From Plasmodium malariae (Eukaryota; Apicomplexa; Aconoidasida; Haemosporida; Plasmodiidae): DNA of 64,000 nt. Every line of letters begins with the position of its first letter. The first letter of the stretch is position 1. Below the pieces are notes generated by a model that saw only the letters and a list, made by a program, of their open reading frames with translations, ran no database searches and was not told the DNA's origin. A program made the translations under genes and the position numbers. Below, in pieces: positions 46,699 through 57,586 of this stretch. The stretch lies in the NCBI RefSeq assembly GCF_900090045.1, contig NC_041786.1, forward strand, positions 2,598,501-2,662,500. Reading direction: 5' to 3'.

Positions 46699-48129
46699 AT
46701 TTTTCAATATAAGCAAATGCTTAATAAGTTCGACCAGCGTAGATGAGATGAAAATACATGAATATGCACCCACTTATGTCGAATATGCTCATAGGGGAGT
46801 CAAGTTATATGTGTGTATATATATGTATGGGTATATATATTTGTGCACACATGCATATACACAAATTTAAGTATATAGGTGTACATAAATAAAAGGTTAT
46901 GAAGAGACTATCAACTAACTATAAGTGATAGCGGTATAAGATGCTCACAAAAACAGGTCGTAATAATTTATATATGTTTGATTAGCCTAAAATAAGGAAA
47001 ACAAAAAAAAAAAATCTATATATTACTAAAATACGAAGAATCTAATATAGTATTAATATATGAAAAATATGCAATATAAACACTTCATAGTGAAATTAGT
47101 TCTACATGTAAATTTTTGTTTTCCAAAAAAAAAAAATTGTTTAAAAAGGGGGTAATAAATGGGGAACGTTTTAACCATTTATGTGAAGATTTTGAACCTT
47201 TTTCTTAATTTAAAAAATAAAAAAAAATGTCAAATTTGTACTTAAATAATATAGGGATAAAGGGGAAAAAAGAAAAAAACGAAAAAATGGGGAAAAAAAT
47301 GAAAAAATGGGAAAAAAAAAAAAAAAAATGGGAAAAAAAAAAAAAAAAAATGGGAAAAAAAACGGAAAAAAACAGAAAAAAATCAAAAATAATGAAAAAA
47401 ATTGAAAACAAAAGTTTTTCTGTTAACCATTTTAAAATGCAAAAATAGAGGCTGATTTCATAATTTTTTATAAGTTATTTTCCGTTCTTCTGAGTATTAA
47501 TTTTTTTTTTTTTTTTTATGTCAAAAATATATACGTATTCACAATATAGTTTTTCGGTCACTCATTGGAATATGATTGATATATTTTAAGTATAGTTTAA
47601 TACTTTTTAGTTTTTAAAAATTGTGCTATTAGTAAATTTTTTTAGATATACCTTAGTAACATCGTTCATGAGGTAAAATTGTAAATACAATATATATGCA
47701 GTTTGTAAACTTGTAAACAATTCGTAAACAGTTTGTAAACAGTTTGTAAACAGTTTGTAAACAGTTTGTAAACAGTTTGTAAACAGTTTGTAAACAATTT
47801 GTAAACAATTTGTAAACAATTTGTAAACAATTTGTATACAATTTATATACATACTTATATATATAATAAATCATTAAATTCCCATTTTTTTCATCAACTC
47901 GCTAACGTTTCAGAAATATATTTTTCATATTTTGCGGTTTTTTAAAAGGAAGGAAAACCACATTTGCATAAATTTATAGATAGCTGTAAGGACAAGAAAC
48001 ATATAGAAACGTGCGTACTCAATGCATACATGCAACATATATACGTACGTATATATATATTTATAACTACGTATATATATAATTCCATAGCGCTTCTTAA
48101 AAAGGTGCGCATAATTATGAAAGTAAAGG
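46699..48129. promoter_or_regulatory. Divergent intergenic region with repeats
   Basis: Upstream region of the Cys-rich gene (-) and the RRP6-like gene (+). At 47280-47400 repeated TGGG(A)n units form a purine tract that keeps a Lys-rich frame open. An 11-bp tandem array lies at about 47704-47842. No gene is supported. Confidence 0.5.
47704..47842. repeat. 11-bp tandem repeat (agtttgtaaac)n
   Basis: About twelve units of an 11-bp repeat, first agtttgtaaac, then aatttgtaaac, each containing TTTGTAAAC. It sits about 290 bp before the RRP6-like start codon. Confidence 0.9.
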
Positions 48130-51100
48130 ATGGAATACTGTAGTAAAAAAATTGAGGACTTAGTGAAGGGCAAGGTGCTATTGGGGGAGTTACAAAATGA
48201 CGAAAACAACTATTTAATGAAAAAGTTACTAAATAATATTGTCGAAATAGTGAAATTAACAAATAAGATATCTTATAATTGTTTATATAAGAACAATGTA
48301 GATAGTGTAATGTCTAATAGCTCAGAAATAAAAGACTTGCAAAATGAGTTATTAAAAACTGTATACGATTTATTACTGTACAGTAGCAATGATAAAACAA
48401 AAAATATGTTAAAAGATCAATATGCAAAAGACTATTCTGTTTTACCGAATAATTATCATATTATATCCTCAACATTAGAAGAGATAATTTCAAGGTCAAA
48501 AGACTGTTTCAAATTTTTCCATATAGATAATAAGGATACATCAATTTTAACATGCAGAAATACAAAAAATGTAAGTAGCAATTATTTAAATGATTCTGAA
48601 GGTATTGATAGAAACTATTTGAACGAAGTGGTTTATTCGCAGCTTACACAGAAAAAGGAAAAAAATGAAATATCTGATGAACATCATAATGAGGAATACC
48701 AGAAAACAGGAAATAAATGTAATTATAATATTCTCAGTATTGGTGAGAGAAAGGAAGAAAATAGCGGTAAATGTTATGTGGAAAAATTCGACAAAAAGAT
48801 GAATAACAGTGAAACAACTCTTATGAGGGATATAAAAGAAGAAGAGAGTACTATTTTTGAAAAAATACTTAATCCTAATATTTTGATAATTGATAATGAT
48901 TCAGAAGACAGTTGTATACTTACAGATGTCCAAAATAATAGTAATAAGAAAGTAAAAAAAGAAATATATAAAAATTCAAAAAGAAAAAAACAAAAAAGTA
49001 CATCTACAACTGAGCGGAATAAGGGTAAATATAATAAGGAGGATGCTTTTCATCATAAGGAGAATACTGATAAAAAAGTTCAGAATTCCTGGTTACACTT
49101 GACAAATAATTATGCAAAAATTTTTATTCCTCGTGTTCCATTCAAATATAACAAATTGGTTGATCTAAATGACGATTTAATAGAAGCAATGGAATGTCAA
49201 GAACGCTATATCAAAAAGAAGAAATTATTATTGCAGTATCGAGAAGAATTTAATTGTAAAAAGTTAAAATATACAAGTAGTGCTGATATTATAAAGGAAA
49301 TATTTAATGACAACGAAATAAGAGAAATAAATGACGCAATAAGCGACGTAAGTGAGATCAGTGATATGGGCAAAAAAGAGGACCAGGTGAGTGTAGTCAA
49401 CAAAATGAATTGCTCAAGTAACTCAATTAACGCGAATAACTCGAATAATGCGAATAACTCGAATAATGCGAATAACATGGAGGAATGTAAAAGAGTAAAA
49501 GACGAAAAAGGGGGGATGTTTCCTCCCTCGTGTAGTAGTTCCGATATCTCTATTACAAATTACAACAGTGTTATTAGCGACGATTTTTTTTGTAAAATGT
49601 TAAAAAAATTGAACAAGGAAATAAACAAATATGATTACAAATTTAGTAGTTTAAGTCATCCTTATGAATACGAAATAAATAACCTGATTGAACTATACAA
49701 GAATTGTGATGATAGCATTTCAAAGTTTGTAAAAATAAATGTGGAATTAACAAAGCCATTAAAAATAAATGAAAAAGAATATAAAATAATTGATAAGAGG
49801 AGTGAATTAATAGATATGATAAATGTAATAAAAACAAGACAAGATAGGTTTTCTATAATGGTAGCTGTAAATTATAAAAACTCATATCGTGGATTCAGCT
49901 CTTTAATTCTAATAGGAACTAGTGAGCTTGATTATATTATTGATGTTTATACCATATTTGAGGATATATATCTATTAAATGAAATAACAACGGACCCTAG
50001 TATATTGAAAATTACGTATAATTCTGAAAATGTTATCCTATATTTGCAAAAAGACTTTTCTATTTATTTTGTTAACATTATTGATATTTTAATTTGTTCA
50101 AATTATTTAAATATAAAAAATACACTAACGTATTTAGTTTACAATTATTTTAATGTTAGCATTAATTCCATTGGGCTTTCTTCAAAATATTTGACTCGAC
50201 CCCTTACTCCTGATGTTATTTATACTTTGAGAATTTCGTTTCACTATTTGTATTACCTATTTGACTATGTTCTTACGGACTTGTATTTCAACTTCGTATT
50301 TAATAAGTGTAGAAGTGATGATAGAAATGATGACCGAGTTAATGACAAAATTGAGGATGAAGACAAAATTAAAAAAAGTGACGAGGAAAACGATGAAAAT
50401 ATTACTGCAATATGGATCAACCATAAGGATTCTAATATCAGTGGTACAGGAAATATTTACGTGAATTTTGAAAAAATAAAATTTGTTGACTTATCTGAAG
50501 AGGAAAAAAAATATGGAGAAGAAATTATAAGGAACGTATTTATGCATAGTAATAAAGCATGTACAAAAGTTCATAAAGTAAAAGATGTTTGCGATATTAT
50601 GAAGACGAAGGAACAAATAAAAACAATTATAAAAGCATCATACTGTTTGAATAATTCTGATAATTTAATAGAGGATATATTAATATGGAGAGAAAAATTA
50701 TCAAAAAAAAAAGACGAATCACCTGATTATATAATTAATATTCATAATATCATTTCTATTATTCTAAATATGCCAACATCCATGTCTAATTTAAAAAGTA
50801 ATATAGTACCATTGTCAAACACGTTATCAGAAAATTTAGAAGCCTTATTTGAAATTATTATTAAATCGAATATGAAGAAAAAAGCGAATGTTCACTTTTA
50901 CTTGAATTATATTAAAAATGATGGATTTAATAATAGTACCAATGGCAATGAAAAAAATATGATCATACATTATTCATCCAATAAAGAAAAAGTAAATACA
51001 GAAAAATATGAAGAAGCTATTATCGTTCCCAGTATGCATTTTCAATGTATTTCTAATGATCACAAAAGCCATTTTTCACATACGCAAAATGATGATAAAA

Positions 51101-51642
51101 TAGTTCGAAGCGACCAAAAAGGTCGAAATAAGGCCTACGCAGTAGATGAAATATTTGCCTTAGAAAAAACGTTTTTTAGTGAAAGCGAAAATAATAGCGA
51201 TTCGAAATGTCATAAAAGAATTAACGATAGTAAATGTATTAGTAATAGTGGTAATAATCATGGTAACAATCATGGTAAAAATCTTGTTAACAATAATGAT
51301 AATAAATATGGTAATAAATATGATAATAAATATGGTAATAAATATGGTAATAAATATGGTAATGAGAATCATGAAAGCTACACACTCTTGTCTTCCTTAC
51401 TTAGTTCTGTTAAAGATCGTAATGAGAGGGTGAGCTATGTGCATAATCACAGTAGTAGTAAGGACACTGAACATAGTGTAAAAGCAGAACAGGGGAAGAT
51501 TAAGAAAGACATAAATAAGAACAAAAAAAAACGCACTTATAATAACAAAAATAAGCAGATGTACCAGTCATATAATCAACAGTACAATATCAGAAGTAAC
51601 AGAGGGCTATATTCCAGAAATATTCTGGATGAAATAAACTGA
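48130..51642 (+). CDS. RRP6: RRP6/EXOSC10-like exosome protein with degenerate nuclease site
   Basis: A single-exon protein of 1170 aa. Order of parts: residues 1-110 fit the N-terminal PMC2NT region; 150-470 are low-complexity; SHPYEYEINNLIE (near 512) matches the HPYxYE motif before the nuclease; 550-720 follow the DEDD exonuclease fold along its length (NSYRGF, DYIIDVY, DIYLLNEITTDP, LYLQKDF, RPLTPDVI, FHYLYYLFD); DESPDYIINIHNIISIILNMP opens an HRDC domain (near 855-910); the tail has an NKYG repeat. Rrp6 trims and degrades nuclear RNA with the exosome core. Here all five catalytic positions are changed: family Asp and Glu of site I are V580 and Y582, site II Asp is V635, and site III Tyr and Asp are T699 and S703. 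The protein therefore looks like a non-catalytic RRP6, perhaps a scaffold. ATG 48130 is the first in frame. Confidence 0.85.
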   Translation: MEYCSKKIEDLVKGKVLLGELQNDENNYLMKKLLNNIVEIVKLTNKISYNCLYKNNVDSVMSNSSEIKDLQNELLKTVYDLLLYSSNDKTKNMLKDQYAKDYSVLPNNYHIISSTLEEIISRSKDCFKFFHIDNKDTSILTCRNTKNVSSNYLNDSEGIDRNYLNEVVYSQLTQKKEKNEISDEHHNEEYQKTGNKCNYNILSIGERKEENSGKCYVEKFDKKMNNSETTLMRDIKEEESTIFEKILNPNILIIDNDSEDSCILTDVQNNSNKKVKKEIYKNSKRKKQKSTSTTERNKGKYNKEDAFHHKENTDKKVQNSWLHLTNNYAKIFIPRVPFKYNKLVDLNDDLIEAMECQERYIKKKKLLLQYREEFNCKKLKYTSSADIIKEIFNDNEIREINDAISDVSEISDMGKKEDQVSVVNKMNCSSNSINANNSNNANNSNNANNMEECKRVKDEKGGMFPPSCSSSDISITNYNSVISDDFFCKMLKKLNKEINKYDYKFSSLSHPYEYEINNLIELYKNCDDSISKFVKINVELTKPLKINEKEYKIIDKRSELIDMINVIKTRQDRFSIMVAVNYKNSYRGFSSLILIGTSELDYIIDVYTIFEDIYLLNEITTDPSILKITYNSENVILYLQKDFSIYFVNIIDILICSNYLNIKNTLTYLVYNYFNVSINSIGLSSKYLTRPLTPDVIYTLRISFHYLYYLFDYVLTDLYFNFVFNKCRSDDRNDDRVNDKIEDEDKIKKSDEENDENITAIWINHKDSNISGTGNIYVNFEKIKFVDLSEEEKKYGEEIIRNVFMHSNKACTKVHKVKDVCDIMKTKEQIKTIIKASYCLNNSDNLIEDILIWREKLSKKKDESPDYIINIHNIISIILNMPTSMSNLKSNIVPLSNTLSENLEALFEIIIKSNMKKKANVHFYLNYIKNDGFNNSTNGNEKNMIIHYSSNKEKVNTEKYEEAIIVPSMHFQCISNDHKSHFSHTQNDDKIVRSDQKGRNKAYAVDEIFALEKTFFSESENNSDSKCHKRINDSKCISNSGNNHGNNHGKNLVNNNDNKYGNKYDNKYGNKYGNKYGNENHESYTLLSSLLSSVKDRNERVSYVHNHSSSKDTEHSVKAEQGKIKKDINKNKKKRTYNNKNKQMYQSYNQQYNIRSNRGLYSRNILDEIN

Positions 51643-52317
51643 AAAGAGGATGATGAAATGATACTGGCTAAATGAAAACCATCGTGAGAAAGAAGGATAA
51701 CCAATGCAGATGAGTTATTTGCTTAATATAATTTGCTTCAGAGAGCACATGTAAATAAAAAAAAAAAAGAAAAAAAATAATAAGTGAACAAGTGAATTTA
51801 TGAACAAACGAACAAGTGAACAAACAAGCAAACGAACGTTACGAACATACGAACAACTTAGTATATAAGGGAAGTTGTTCAGTTGTGTATAAACAACAGC
51901 TGTCTTTTCTTATTGGATGAATATTTTGAATTGCCCAAAGGTATTACTTTTTTCAGTTACGTATTAGCTTTTTTTGTTCGTACTTGCGCATGTACTCTTC
52001 TTCACGCGAAGCACACTGCGCTTATTGTGCATCACAGGAAATTGAGCATTCCTATTATTCAAAAAATGTATAATATTTGTTACTAATGTACCATTATATT
52101 TTTGAGCCTGATATATATGTATTCATGAAAAACAAGCTATATTTTATTATCTTAACTTCGTACATGTCCTAAAATTCTGTTCTCATACATTTGAACAGGA
52201 AAATTAAAGAAGTCATTCGTCATATTTGTTTGTAAAGACGACAATGTTTAATGTTTTTTTTCTGTTTCTATTCACCAATAATGATTAATTAGTAATTGGC
52301 CTTAACGCAATATTTTA

Positions 52318-52490
52318 CTCTGTTTTGCTTTGCTGTATTATGCTTTGTTTTACTTTGCTATAATTTGCTTTGTTTTACTTTGCTATAATTTGCCTTGTTT
52401 TACTTTGCTATAATTTGCCTTGTTTTACTTTGCTATAATTTGCTTTGTTTTAATTTACTATAATTTGCTTTGTTTTACTTTATTATTATT
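52318..52490. repeat. 25-bp tandem repeat (ctttgctataatttgctttgtttta)n
   Basis: About six imperfect copies of a 25-bp unit. Composition is T-rich and no frame is open across it. Confidence 0.8.
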
Positions 52491-53159
52491 ATAATTTCTT
52501 TTTTTTTTTGTGTATTTGAAATATAAATAAACACGAACGAATACGAGTCTAAAGGGGGAAATTAGTTAATGCCATAAGGCAATTTCACAATTTTTTAGGA
52601 AATAAAAAAAGTAAAACATGGTGTAATACAAAATGAAAAAATAAAATAATAAAAACAAACAGAAAGAAAGAAAGAAAGAAAGAACAAAAAATAAAAATGA
52701 AGGATAAGAACGACAAAAAAAATAAAAATAAATACTGCTAATTTTAATTGCATGTTACAATTGCAGCAAAAAGTTGTGCATTATTTTTACGCTTTTACAT
52801 ATATTTAATTTACGTTATTTTAAACCTTTTAAAGAATATTTTTATGGTTGCTTCTCTGAGTAATTAAAAAATATTACCCATTTAGGGGATGGAATTTTTT
52901 TTTTTTTTTTTTTTTTTTCGGCCAAATAGCTGTAACATGTAAAACATTTTATTCTTTACATGGATAATTATTTCACCCTTAAGACGTGTGATAATAAGTT
53001 TGTGAAAATTATTTCGTATTGTTTTCTTTGGCTGAACAAGTCTGGCATGTTGGTATTTTTAAAATAAATTCAGGATATTTTAATATTTTTTTATTTTTAT
53101 GCTTACCCGCGCATCAGATAAGCAGGATAAGCAAAGTAAACGAAATACATAAAATACTT

Positions 53160-53412
53160 ATAGTAGACGAAATCTTAAAGTACGCAAATTAAACGAAATA
53201 CATAAGGTAAGCAAATTAAACGAAATACATAAAGTACGCAAATTAAACGAAATACGTAAAATACGCAAATTAAACGAAATACGTAAAATACGCAAATTAA
53301 ACGAAATACGTAAAATACGCAAATTAAAAGAAATACATAAAATACACAAATTAAACGAAATACGTAAAATACTCAAGATAAACGAAATACATAAAATACG
53401 CAAGTTAAACGA
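53160..53412. repeat. 27-bp tandem repeat directly upstream of a start codon
   Basis: About nine copies of the unit aaattaaacgaaatacgtaaaatacgc with point changes. The array ends 23 bp before ATG 53436, so it is probably part of that gene's 5' leader. It contains CG dinucleotides at fixed spacing, rare in this sequence. The period of 27 leaves a Leu/Arg-rich frame open on the other strand. Confidence 0.9.
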
Positions 53413-53435
53413 AATACTCAAAATAAGGAAAAAGC

Positions 53436-54831
53436 ATGGCCAGCGTACCAGCTACAAACGGAGCAGCTGGGGAAAACGGATCAACAAATATGTTAAACAG
53501 TGATATAAGATACGACAAAAATAATGATGAAAATTACAAAAAGTTAAAAGAAGACAAAAAGAGGTTAAAAAAAGAATTATTAATTAAAGATAGCGAAATA
53601 AATAGCTTAAAGAAAATATTGGAGGAAAAAGATAAATCTACAAAAGTAAATTACATTCCTTTGAATGAAGCTAGAAAAATAACGTATAAAGCGTTAGTAA
53701 AAGGATCAGCAGCACAAAAATTTATTCATTTAATAGAAAGTAATAGTATAAATTTTAAATTAAAAAAAAAAGCTATAAACCAATTGGTACTTAATGCCTT
53801 TGGAGATATGCATCATCAGAAAAATAGATACCCTGAAATTTTAAAGTATACAGATTCTCATTTTAAATTATTTAGACAAGAACAATTAATTTTATTAGCT
53901 GAAAATGAAAGGCTCACATTACAAATGAAAGAATTAAAAAAACAACTTCTAGACAACAAAATAGAATATTTTAAAAGGAATGAAAAGAACCTAATTAGTA
54001 CTATGAAAAGAAGTGCAATAGACAAGGGAAAAAAAACTTCAAGTTGTAATTATACAGGGGATGATAACTATGTCGAATTAGATGCAGATATTGTAGAAAA
54101 AAATTTTATTAATTTAATAAAGAACTTCAAAATTGCTCAATTAAAATTATTATTTTATGCATTCAGAAAATTAAGCAATAATTTATATTACAATTCTGAT
54201 GCTGTAAATATTAATGCCAGTTTTATTTCTTCACTTAAAAGAGGTGTCGAGATCTTAAACAATATTTTAAAATATAAAAAAATTGTAATTATATCAAACT
54301 CGTTTTATAAATTATTAAGTTATAATGATAGTAATTTCCTATATAATAATAATAGGAAATATTCTTACCTTACTAATATTAATCATTACACTAAAAATGA
54401 CTATACTTGTGAAAATATAAAAAAAAAAAAAAAAAAAAAAAAGTCACGGCATATCTAATTTTGTGTTTAAACCATATTATTATGATAATTTACCTAGTGC
54501 AACATATGATGTAAAAAATAAAAGATGTACATTAAACAAGTTGAAGAAAAACTGCATAATACGAGATATATTAAGTAATGATGATGCGGTTGATGAAACA
54601 ATATATGACCCATTTTTTTTTCAAAATAAAATATTAAATAATAGTACTGCTACTACCAATGCCTACCATAAAATTTACAAAAATTCGTACTTCGATTTAG
54701 GACTTGATAAGAACAATGATAATTCTGAAAAGCGCTCTTATTATAGTGATCTAGATTACTTTGGCGAATTCAGCACATACGACAAGGAAAAGTTTATTGA
54801 TATGTTCATATCTGAAACGTCTAGGAGATGA
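53436..54831 (+). CDS. Coiled-coil protein of unknown function (apparent frameshift at poly-A)
   Basis: The first frame reads to 54458 (340 aa). Residues 35-70 are a coiled coil (KKLKEDKKRLKKELL and on), followed by a conserved-looking domain (VNYIPLNEARKITYKALVKG) and a second helical segment near 140-175. At 54419-54442 lies a run of 24 A. The first frame stops soon after, but the +1 frame gives SHGISNFVFKPYYYDNLPSA and continues with normal composition to TGA at 54829-54831 (ending FIDMFISETSRR). I therefore model one protein of about 465 aa with a frame change in the A-run. I do not recognise the family. It has no signal peptide or membrane segment. Confidence 0.6.
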
Positions 54832-54959
54832 AGCACTAGCATATTACCCTATTGTTTTGTTCCGAATATAGTAACGTGTACGTTGCTTCTTTTCACCATA
54901 TGTGTAATTAAAAGATGCTTACATTATGCGGCATAAACATGAACATTCAAATAATTACG

Positions 54960-54990
<31 letters not shown>

Positions 54991-56849
54991 ATGAGCACAT
55001 GTGAGTAGGTGAACACATGTGAATAAATTTAAAGTAATTGCAAGATACGTGCAGACCACGAGAAGTGCGTCGTTTATTTCCTCATTTTGTAATATTAGCA
55101 AATAATTCTGTACGTGCGTAATTTGCATGTTTATATACGTACACACTTATATATATACACATATATTTGTTTTTTCTTTTTTCTTCTTACTAATTGAATG
55201 TGTAAAATAGCTACTTACAACTGCATCACTGCTTTTCTGGACATCACTTTTCGTTATGCCGAAGATTTGCATTTTATTAAATTTTTAAGGAACATTTTTG
55301 AATTGTGTTATTTATTGCACTACTTTTTTGTACCACTGATTTTCTCTTTCAATTTTTTTTTTTCCCTATTGCTTATAATTTATAATTTATCATTTTTGTT
55401 TTTTCTTCTTTTTTGTTATTTTTATTTTTTCTTGCGTTTTATTTTTATTTATGTATTTTACTTTTTTCCTCATTCTCTCGAGAAATTTTTAACACCATCA
55501 GCAAAAGTATAACTTCAATACATTTAACAAGACAAAAATTTTCGTTTCATCGGTGCAGTTTTAAGTTCATAATTATTCAAATTTTTTTTGCAAGTTATGT
55601 TTTTTCACATCCAAAAAAAAAAAAAAAAAAAAAAAAGAGGACCGCTTAAAAACCGTTTAAAAGATTTATGCACTTGGCAACAACACCTTTGCATGAACAC
55701 GTTAAATTTATCAATTGTATCCTAATCATTATTTTAACTTAATGCATAAAGGTGTATATATATATATATATATAACTTTTTATAAAACTGAAAATTAATG
55801 TTTCACTTGTACTAATTGTTATTAATTTAGATGCAATATGTACTATTTTATTTTTTTATTTTTTATTGAGTATTAAAAATGATAAAAAAAAAAAAAAAAA
55901 AAAAAAAATTTACAAACAAAATGGTATACAAACAAAAATGTTAAGGGAAAAAACAATACCCTAATAAATAGAACGTATTAAATAAAAAAAACGAGTGGCA
56001 AAAAAAAAAAAAAAAATAAGGCGTACTGATGCATATATTCGTTTATATATATATATGTATGCATAATGTCAATTTTCAAAATATAGGAGGATTATAAAGC
56101 GTCGAACAAGATATCACATGGAGAAGCGTACATATACATGCTGCATTGAACAAATATAAATATTTAAATTTTATAATTGTACAATCATAATTACATGTAT
56201 ACGTGCACACGCGTAGGTACACGATATATATATATATATATGTGTGTGTGCATGTATGAACTTATGTACATATGCACATATTCACATTTGAGCGTATACA
56301 CGTATGCATACACGGATTTAAGCACTCTGGTAGGGTAATCATAACAGGCATATGAATCTTTGGATGTGTTTTAACACTTTTTAAAAGCACCCTTTTCTTT
56401 TTTTATAATTATACTTAAAAATGCGCTAATTAAGATGTAAGGAATACAAAAGTAAAGCGTACAAAAATAGGCTTAACAAATATAGTATAGGTTTTAATAT
56501 GTATTTATACATACATAAGTATACATGTGTATATCTGTAAGCTAAAATTTGGATTTCAACTATGGTGGGTAACGACAATAACATCTGCCATAAAAGCGCG
56601 TTAATTTGCATGCATAAATAGCACGAAAATGTGGAATAAAAACAAATAAAGGTACACATACGTTTCACATTTGTAGAAGTTTCACATTTGTAGAAGTTTC
56701 ACACTTGTAGAAGTTTCACACTTGTTTATGTTTTAGATTCATACTGCACAAGTGTTTATGCTACACACTTGCTTTAAACCACTTCCTTCACTTGGTTTAT
56801 CGCTCTTTTCATGCTCTTTCCCCCTATTTACATTTTTTGTGCCTTGTAT
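54832..56849. other. Convergent intergenic region, no gene seen
   Basis: A 2-kb shared 3' region. It has (TA)n at 54966-54992, poly-A runs at 55612-55635, 55885-55909 and 56001-56016, and a 17-bp repeat at 56664-56724. A frame from ATG 55198 quickly becomes a T-rich hydrophobic run and is not called. Confidence 0.5.
56664..56724. repeat. 17-bp tandem repeat (tttcacatttgtagaag)n
   Basis: Three full copies and a part of a fourth, with one C/T change, about 130 bp beyond the stop codon of the AP2 gene. Confidence 0.85.
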
Positions 56850-57538
56850 TTACAACTTATCTAAGTAAAACAACTGATCCTTTAATTCCATGTGGCTTGG
56901 CAATTTGCTATTCTTAATACATTCGCTGAATAACTCGAGATAAGGCTCTAATTCATTAATGTGTTTTGTAAATTTTGCACTTTTTAAACATAAGCGTAAA
57001 GAATTGGAATATCTTTCTCTCTTTTCTATACCAACAGGTATTTTTGGAATAACATTTTTTTTTAAGTCTTGTAAAATTAATGCTAACGCTTCTCTAGTTA
57101 AATCTATAAAATTTGCTTTATATTCTTCTTTATTTTGGTAACAGTAATCTGAATAATAATCATTTGAAAAAATAAAATTACAATCATTATCGTTATTGTA
57201 TTTATTATTTTTTCCTTTGTTTGCATTTTCATTGTAATCATAAATGAGGGGTTTTATATAAATTATATCTTCATTTGTTTGTTCAGGGGAATCCATTTGA
57301 AAATCTTTGTCAGTTATTATGCAACTGCTATGGTTGTTTTGGAATTTCTCGTAGCTGTTATTTCTATCATTATATGCATTTCCATCGTAGCTATGGCTTC
57401 CACCATTACAGTAATTCCCATCGTGGTGCGTGTTATGGGTGCCATAGCTGTTATTACCATTATTATTATTATAATTATTATTATTATTATTATTACTATT
57501 ACTATTATTATAGTTATTACTATTATTATAGTTATTAC

Positions 57539-57586
<48 letters not shown>

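Larger units (their letters stand above)
51643..53435. other. Intergenic region between RRP6 and coiled-coil gene, with two minisatellites
   Basis: It holds GAACAA-type imperfect repeats near 51785-51860, a GC-richer island with nested hairpins at about 51976-52040, a 25-bp tandem repeat (52318-52490), a T-run at 52892-52918, and a 27-bp tandem repeat (53160-53412) that stops 23 bp before the next ATG. No gene is supported; a TTG-started frame at 51883 is not called. Confidence 0.5.

Noticed and set aside
46699..46773. Longer N-terminus (MGAYSC) for the Cys-rich protein
   Set aside because: It is possible and resembles a lipidation motif, but the added residues differ in composition from the body and the internal Met gives a more ordinary start. 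Left as an alternative.
47227..47448. 73-codon Lys-rich frame upstream of RRP6
   Set aside because: It is a TGGG(A)n purine repeat; no protein-like part.
51883..52086. 67-codon frame after RRP6
   Set aside because: It starts at TTG in no special context. I treat the GC island in it as possible RNA structure, not protein.
55198..55512. 104-codon frame in the convergent region before the AP2 gene
   Set aside because: The first 30 codons look mixed but the rest is a T-rich Phe/Leu run; no further support.
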